Assembly: GCA_002348585.1 (NCBI GenBank)
Contig: DEBO01000172.1
Coordinates: forward strand, 1-11,313
Reading direction: 5' to 3'
DNA length: 11,313 nt
Origin: Alphaproteobacteria bacterium UBA2954
Lineage (GTDB): Bacteria > Pseudomonadota > Alphaproteobacteria > Puniceispirillales > Puniceispirillaceae
Shown here piece by piece: positions 7,443 through 11,313 of this stretch. Under the pieces are notes generated by a model that was given only the letters and a program-made list of their open reading frames with translations, did no database searches and was not told the origin of the DNA. Numbering within the stretch: the first letter of the stretch is position 1; every line of letters begins with the position of its first letter. The position numbers were made by a program, and so were the translations under genes.

Positions 7443-7464
7443 ACAAAAAATTAATAGACCAAGG

Positions 7465-7493
7465 TTTATAAGTAGAAATGGCCAAAAGGTCAA
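7465..7493 (-). promoter_or_regulatory. Strong sigma70-type promoter of rpmB
   Basis: On the minus strand TTGACC (7488-7493) and TATAAA (7465-7470) each match five of six consensus bases and are separated by exactly 17 bases. Transcription should start near 7458, giving a leader of about 48 bases before the rpmB ATG. This is the best promoter in the window and suits a ribosomal protein gene. Confidence 0.75.
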
Positions 7494-7588
7494 GCCAAAG
7501 CGAGCCTTAGGCGATCGTCCAAAAAATTATTCAAAATATGGTGCTGCAGGACATTCAGATTTGTCGCGCAGCCCATCTGCGGCACGTT

Positions 7589-8713
7589 TTAATTGTCTGA
7601 TTGAAGCTTTGCAGATTCTATCGCAACATGGGCCGCGTGCCTAACAGCTTGCTTAGCCGAGAGACCGGCTTGTTTTACATCTGCAATTTTGGAAAGCCCG
7701 TCGGCTCTCATCATAGCGCGCAATCCAGCAAGAAGATCAGCCACCATCAGGGGACCCTGAAGGGCAAGAGCTGTATAGAGCTGAACAAGATCAGCTCCCG
7801 CCAGAAGACGGGCGTAGGCTTGCTCTGCTGAACCTATGCCGCCGACACCGATAAGCGCTACTGGCTCGCCTGACTCACGCAGATGTTTAGCTGCCTCTGC
7901 TATTTTCTGCAGTGCCAAAAAGGTGAGAGGCTGGCCAGAAAGCCCCCCCGCCTCATCCTTAAGCGCTGAGAACAAGTTTGCCGGGCGGGAGGTGGTTGTA
8001 TTTGTCAGGATAAAACCAGAAATACCACAATCAAGAGCGATATCCATAGAGCAAAACAGTTCAGCTGCATCCAGATCAGGTGCCAACTTCACAAATATTG
8101 GCGGGCGACCTGCTTTTGGTCCGCCAGCCTCATCCCGACCGTCAAAGGCCGCCTGCAGACAGGCTCTCAGCCCCTCCTCATGCTGAAGATCCCGCAGACC
8201 TGGCGTATTTGGAGAAGATAAATTCACTGTCAGATAGTCAGCAAAACGGCTGAGGTGGGCAGCTGATTTGTGGTAGTCGGCAGCTTTATCCTGACTTAAT
8301 TTATTGGCCCCGATATTCACGCCCAGAATTCCATGTCTAGTGGACCTGCTGGACAGATGGGCAGCAGCGACATGCATGCCTTTAGAATTAAAGCCATAAC
8401 GGTTAATCACTGCGTCATCTGCGGTAAGCCGGAACACACGTGGACGCGGGTTGCCCATCTGTGGCAGAGGTGTGATTGTTCCCACTTCAACACAGCCAAA
8501 GCCCAACCGGAAGGCTCCCGTATAAGCTTCGGCATTCTTATCAAATCCAGCTGCCAACCCAACAGGATTATCAAATGCCATGCCGGCAATTTTGGTTGGT
8601 AAAAGCAACTGACTAGCAACAGGGGCAAGGCCCAGGCGCAGCGCCTGTATCGTCAGATTATGGGCCAGTTCTGCAGGAAGCCTGCTTGTCAACTTTGTTG
8701 CGAGTTGCCACAT
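7589..8713 (-). CDS. pyrD: Dihydroorotate dehydrogenase (quinone), class 2
   Basis: This FMN enzyme oxidises dihydroorotate to orotate in pyrimidine synthesis and passes electrons to quinone at the inner membrane. Class 2 is shown by the N-terminal helical extension (LATKLTSRLPAELAHNLTIQ) that docks on the membrane, and by the serine-type active site NLSSPNTPGLRDLQ (about 164-177 from the ATG), where class 1 enzymes have cysteine. Other blocks are NPVGLAAGFDKNAEA (49-63), NRYGFNSKG (104-112), FILTNTT (234-240) and the FMN-phosphate region IGVGGIGSAEQAYARLLAGADLVQLYTAL (288-316). I chose the ATG at 8711-8713 (374 residues), which suits the family N-terminus; a TTG at 8738-8740 adds nine residues. 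Either start lies close behind the lysK stop, so the two genes probably share a message. Confidence 0.95.
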   Translation of the reverse strand: MWQLATKLTSRLPAELAHNLTIQALRLGLAPVASQLLLPTKIAGMAFDNPVGLAAGFDKNAEAYTGAFRLGFGCVEVGTITPLPQMGNPRPRVFRLTADDAVINRYGFNSKGMHVAAAHLSSRSTRHGILGVNIGANKLSQDKAADYHKSAAHLSRFADYLTVNLSSPNTPGLRDLQHEEGLRACLQAAFDGRDEAGGPKAGRPPIFVKLAPDLDAAELFCSMDIALDCGISGFILTNTTTSRPANLFSALKDEAGGLSGQPLTFLALQKIAEAAKHLRESGEPVALIGVGGIGSAEQAYARLLAGADLVQLYTALALQGPLMVADLLAGLRAMMRADGLSKIADVKQAGLSAKQAVRHAAHVAIESAKLQSDN

Positions 8714-8742
8714 CAACCTACTTAGCTCATCCCCTGCCAATT

Positions 8743-10353
8743 TTAGCTGTCTGATGCGGGTCCCGCCAGTTCATCTGTCAGAACCTTATCACATAACGCA
8801 ACAGATTCCTGTAGGCCATACAGCCGGAAGAAACTGCCCATGCGTGGGCCTTGGGCCTGACCCAGCATCGTTTCATAAAGGCAGCTAAACCAGTCACGCA
8901 GATTTTCATAATGTGCTTTGCCAGCTGCATAGACAGCTGACTGAACATCTGCAGCCAGAGCATCTGTGGGCATTGCAGCCAGACTGTCCCGCAAAGCTGT
9001 GATATAGACCTTTTCATCGGGCGTGGCCATGCGGTATCGTTTTGTTGGTCTGACCCTGTCCTGATAGAACTGCACTGCATAAGTAGCCAACCTATCTAAC
9101 TCAGGATGAGCCTGCGGACTGGTGTCTGGTGCATAGGCACGGATGTATCCCCACAAGCTGTCAGATGTTTCAGCAGAACAAACCGTTGCCAGATTCAACA
9201 GCAAGGAAAAGCTAACAGGCATAGCTGTTGGTATTTTGTCCTGGTTAATCCGGATATGCCAGGCAGGATTTTCCAGCATGCCTGCGGGCTCTGCATCGTT
9301 CAGCTTTTCCTTATGGGCGTAGAACTCATCAACTGTTTTAGGAATTAAATCGAAATAGAGCCGCTTGGCGCGCTTTGGCTGACCATACATGAACAAGGCC
9401 AGTGATTCGGGATTGCCATAACGTAGCCAGTCTTCAATCGACAGGCCATTGCCCTTTGATTTTGAAATTTTCTCACCATTCTGATCCAAAAACAGCTCAT
9501 AAGAAAGTCCAGCAGGCGGTGTCGCCTTCAATGCCCTGACAATTTTTGATGAAAGCGTGACAGACTCAATCAAATCCTTTCCACTCATTTCATAATCAAC
9601 GCCCAACGCATACCAGCGCATAGCCCAATCAGCCTTCCATTGAAGCTTACAGTGCCCGCCCGTCACAGGCACGCTGACATGATCATTTGTTTGCGGGTCA
9701 ATATAGGTGATCTCACCTGCTTTTGCGTCCTGAGAGACAACCTTTGCCTGGAGAACTTTTCCGGTGCGCGGACAAAGAGGCAGAAACGGGCTGTATGTTT
9801 CACGCCTTTCCGGACCCAGTGTCGGCAGGATGATATTTGTCACCGCATCATAATTTGCTGAAATATCCAGCAGAGCCCGGTCAAACTGGCCAGAGCTGTA
9901 CATATCTGTTGCGCTTATGAATTCATAATCAAAGCCAAAGCTGTCCAGAAACGCCTGAAGACGGGCGTTATTATGGGCGCCAAACGACGAATGCGTGCCA
10001 AAAGGATCAGGGACTTGTGTTAGCGGCATCTGCAAATATTCGGAAATAAAACCCGGGTTTGGCACATTGTCAGGCACTTTGCGCAGCCCGTCCATATCAT
10101 CAGAAAAACAAACCAGCCTAGTTGCCCGGCCTGTCAGACATTCAAAAGCATGCCTCACCATAGAGGTTCTGACCACTTCGCCGAAAGTGCCAATATGGGG
10201 TAGTCCAGATGGACCATAACCTGTTTCAAACAAAATCGGTCGTTCCGGCAGGTCATCTTTCAGCTTTGCTATCCTGCCCTGAAGAGCTCGGGCTTCAGCA
10301 AAAGGCCATGCCTTGGCATCTTCAGCAAGTGATCTAAGTTGTTCGGCGGACAC
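8743..10353 (-). CDS. lysK: Lysyl-tRNA synthetase, class I
   Basis: This enzyme charges tRNA-Lys. It is the class I form, common in archaea and alphaproteobacteria, unlike the class II LysS of most bacteria. The 536-residue product carries the class I nucleotide motif as PSGLPHIGTFGEV (48-60, HIGT for HIGH) and EKISKSKGNG (294-303, the KMSKS motif) in a Rossmann catalytic domain, then a helical C-terminal anticodon-binding part. ETGYGPSG and CFSDDMDGLRKVP (82-94) are typical of LysK. The start is GTG at 10351-10353: an in-frame TAA lies seven codons upstream and no ATG lies between. No good ribosome binding site is present, only TAGG about 12 bases before. It is divergent from the helicase gene, and its stop is 29 bases before the chosen pyrD ATG. 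Confidence 0.96.
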   Translation of the reverse strand: MSAEQLRSLAEDAKAWPFAEARALQGRIAKLKDDLPERPILFETGYGPSGLPHIGTFGEVVRTSMVRHAFECLTGRATRLVCFSDDMDGLRKVPDNVPNPGFISEYLQMPLTQVPDPFGTHSSFGAHNNARLQAFLDSFGFDYEFISATDMYSSGQFDRALLDISANYDAVTNIILPTLGPERRETYSPFLPLCPRTGKVLQAKVVSQDAKAGEITYIDPQTNDHVSVPVTGGHCKLQWKADWAMRWYALGVDYEMSGKDLIESVTLSSKIVRALKATPPAGLSYELFLDQNGEKISKSKGNGLSIEDWLRYGNPESLALFMYGQPKRAKRLYFDLIPKTVDEFYAHKEKLNDAEPAGMLENPAWHIRINQDKIPTAMPVSFSLLLNLATVCSAETSDSLWGYIRAYAPDTSPQAHPELDRLATYAVQFYQDRVRPTKRYRMATPDEKVYITALRDSLAAMPTDALAADVQSAVYAAGKAHYENLRDWFSCLYETMLGQAQGPRMGSFFRLYGLQESVALCDKVLTDELAGPASDS

Positions 10354-10489
10354 GGAAGAAATGAACCTATTTTAATCATGTTTCGGCGTGGGCTATTGCA
10401 GCAGAGATGTATCCTTAATCCAATCATCCAAAGCTACCCACACTGCTTGAAGTAGGTGATAAGAGGTCAGCTTGGTCTGGTCAAGTCCC

Positions 10490-10510
10490 TGCCTGCATAA
10501 AAGCTAGGCA
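10490..10510. repeat. Short inverted repeat overlapping the helicase -35 region
   Basis: TGCCT (10490-10494) and AGGCA (10506-10510) are reverse complements, and the pairing can extend by GC/GC past a one-base bulge, leaving ATAAAA as the loop. It overlaps the proposed -35 hexamer of the helicase gene, so a repressor site is possible. It does not look like the alphaproteobacterial LexA box (GTTC repeats). Five-base arms are short enough to be chance. Confidence 0.25.
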
Positions 10511-10533
10511 AATTTTACTGTGCTGGTTATAGT
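10505..10533 (+). promoter_or_regulatory. Probable promoter of the helicase gene
   Basis: TAGGCA (10505-10510) and TATAGT (10528-10533) have a 17-base spacer; the -10 matches five of six consensus bases and the -35 four. The -10 ends seven bases before the ATG at 10541, so the transcript would begin at or next to that ATG, with no room for a leader. This is the same geometry as at the J-domain gene. Confidence 0.45.
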
Positions 10534-10540
10534 GCAGCCC

Positions 10541-11313
10541 ATGAATACTCCCTTAGATGTGAGCGCATTTTCTGCTCTGTTTCCTGATTTTAATGATGTA
10601 GTCATCATCTCAGGTGATGGTGAGATTACACGCAAAGACGGAGGCGTTGCAGCAGAGTTAATCCAGCACCAGCATTATCTGATCTGTCACCGCAAATGGA
10701 GCGAAGCACGGCTACAGGCAAAATTGCCGAAAGCGGCGGATGTGCTGGAACTGTTTGCCTTTGTTCGGCCTGCTCAGTTTTGTCTTCCCACACCTGCTGG
10801 TTTGGCTGCGAGGCTGGGTCTAGCCATACCTGTTTCAACAGAAGATAAGACGATGACCATCTTTCATGCCGCACAAAAGCTACTAGACGAGCTAGCTGGT
10901 CAACCAGATAAGGTGAAGCAAAAACTGTCCCGGCTTGCGGATATGATGGGACGGGGCGGCTGGCAATGGACCGGCCCGGTGATGGCTAGTCTTGGGGCTG
11001 TTTCCGGGCCTGAAGGCCCTCCAGATGGACGCAATGCTGCGGTTTGGGTTGATTTGGATGAGATTGACGAGACACCACCACGCGGTGAACCGGGCATGAG
11101 CCCGATCATGCCTGATGCATCGCGCAAACGACTGAAGGATATGTTGGGACAGACAGCAGAGGCACGTAAATCCCAGTCTGATTATGCAGCCGCCCTGGCT
11201 TCTGTCTTTGCCAGCCCGGACAGCACATCTAGCCCTGTATTATTGCTGGCTGAAGCTGGAACCGGCACAGGCAAAACGCTAGGTTATCTGGCCCCAGCCA
11301 CCTTATGGGCAGA
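10541..11313 (+). CDS. DinG-like ATP-dependent DNA helicase, N-terminal part (runs off the window)
   Basis: The frame from the ATG at 10541 is open for 257 codons to the window edge with no stop. The end shows a superfamily 2 helicase start: a Q-motif-like RKSQSDYAAAL (209-219) and Walker A LLLAEAGTGTGKTLGYLAP (234-252), the pattern of DinG/YoaA helicases of the XPD/Rad3 group, which act in DNA repair and R-loop or replication-fork processing. Before it lies an extension of about 200 residues with LELFAFVRPAQFCLPTPAGLAARLGL (69-94), which I recall as typical of alphaproteobacterial DinG-like proteins; its role is unknown to me. The iron-sulfur cysteines and motifs II-VI would be beyond the edge. 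No ribosome binding site precedes the ATG. Exclusion of a broken gene is impossible here because the 3' part is not visible. Confidence 0.88.
   Translation, partial: MNTPLDVSAFSALFPDFNDVVIISGDGEITRKDGGVAAELIQHQHYLICHRKWSEARLQAKLPKAADVLELFAFVRPAQFCLPTPAGLAARLGLAIPVSTEDKTMTIFHAAQKLLDELAGQPDKVKQKLSRLADMMGRGGWQWTGPVMASLGAVSGPEGPPDGRNAAVWVDLDEIDETPPRGEPGMSPIMPDASRKRLKDMLGQTAEARKSQSDYAAALASVFASPDSTSSPVLLLAEAGTGTGKTLGYLAPATLWA

Larger units (their letters stand above)
7411..7588. other. rpmB–pyrD intergenic region
   Basis: The part next to rpmB holds its leader and promoter. The part next to pyrD (about 7494-7588) shows only a modest imperfect fold: CGCAG/CTGCG around CCCAT (about 7567-7581), and an outer GTGCTGC (7541-7547) that can pair with GCGGCAC on the plus strand. 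On the minus strand this could be a weak pyrD terminator, with AT-rich sequence beyond, but it lacks an adjacent T-run. No coding potential or RNA gene is seen. Confidence 0.3.
10354..10540. other. Divergent lysK–helicase intergenic region
   Basis: This 187-base spacer serves two divergent genes. The right end holds the helicase promoter. On the lysK side the best -10 is TAAAAT (minus strand, about 10369-10374), with no clear -35, 15 bases before the GTG. A GGTC repeat cluster lies around 10464-10482. No open frame, tRNA or riboswitch-like structure is evident. Confidence 0.4.

Noticed and set aside
10626..11127. Two minus-strand frames at the right end
   Set aside because: They are antisense to the helicase gene, which has clear motifs on the plus strand and is open to the window edge.
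1..11313. CRISPR array, insertion sequence, tRNA, phage or toxin-antitoxin genes
   Set aside because: No spaced direct repeats, transposase, terminal inverted repeats, cloverleaf or phage-type gene was seen; gene content and composition look uniform and housekeeping.

Overview
The window reads as ordinary chromosomal DNA from a marine-type alphaproteobacterium with moderate GC. Supporting signs are a class I lysyl-tRNA synthetase, the neighbouring set bolA / J-domain gene / cobS / cobT / rpmB, the aroB–CBS-transporter overlap, and a DinG-like helicase with the N-terminal extension I associate with alphaproteobacteria. The protein sequences and base composition would suit the SAR116 (Puniceispirillum-like) group, but that placement rests on recall, not on a search.

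Layout. (1) Bases 1-3004, + strand: probable last codons of a gene upstream of aroB (perhaps aroK), then aroB (3-dehydroquinate synthase), a CNNM/CBS/CorC-HlyC membrane protein whose start overlaps the aroB stop, and a DUF2889 protein. This looks like one transcription unit. (2) Bases 3031-3312, - strand: bolA, convergent with DUF2889 and divergent from the next gene. (3) Bases 3407-7036, + strand: a J-domain protein with a possible zinc site, then cobS and cobT, the AAA+ and VWA subunits of the aerobic cobaltochelatase. (4) Bases 7044-7063: a terminator hairpin between cobT and rpmB; its T-run faces rpmB transcription. (5) Bases 7126-7410, - strand: rpmB (L28) with a very good sigma70-type promoter. 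(6) Bases 7589-10353, - strand: lysK followed closely by pyrD. (7) Bases 10541 to the right edge, + strand: the first 257 codons of a DinG-like ATP-dependent helicase, cut by the window end after its Walker A motif.

The genes are mostly housekeeping: aromatic amino acid synthesis, pyrimidine synthesis, translation, DNA repair and cobalamin synthesis. I see no mobile element, CRISPR array, tRNA, rRNA or clear foreign island, and no convincing undescribed system. The best leads are small. There is a 9-bp perfect inverted repeat in the bolA/J-domain divergent promoter region. Two genes (the J-domain gene and the helicase) have a good -10 hexamer exactly 7 nt before their ATG and no Shine-Dalgarno, which suggests leaderless mRNAs. 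BolA, a possibly zinc-binding J-protein and the CobS/CobT pair are linked, which may point to a shared metal-related or chaperone role.
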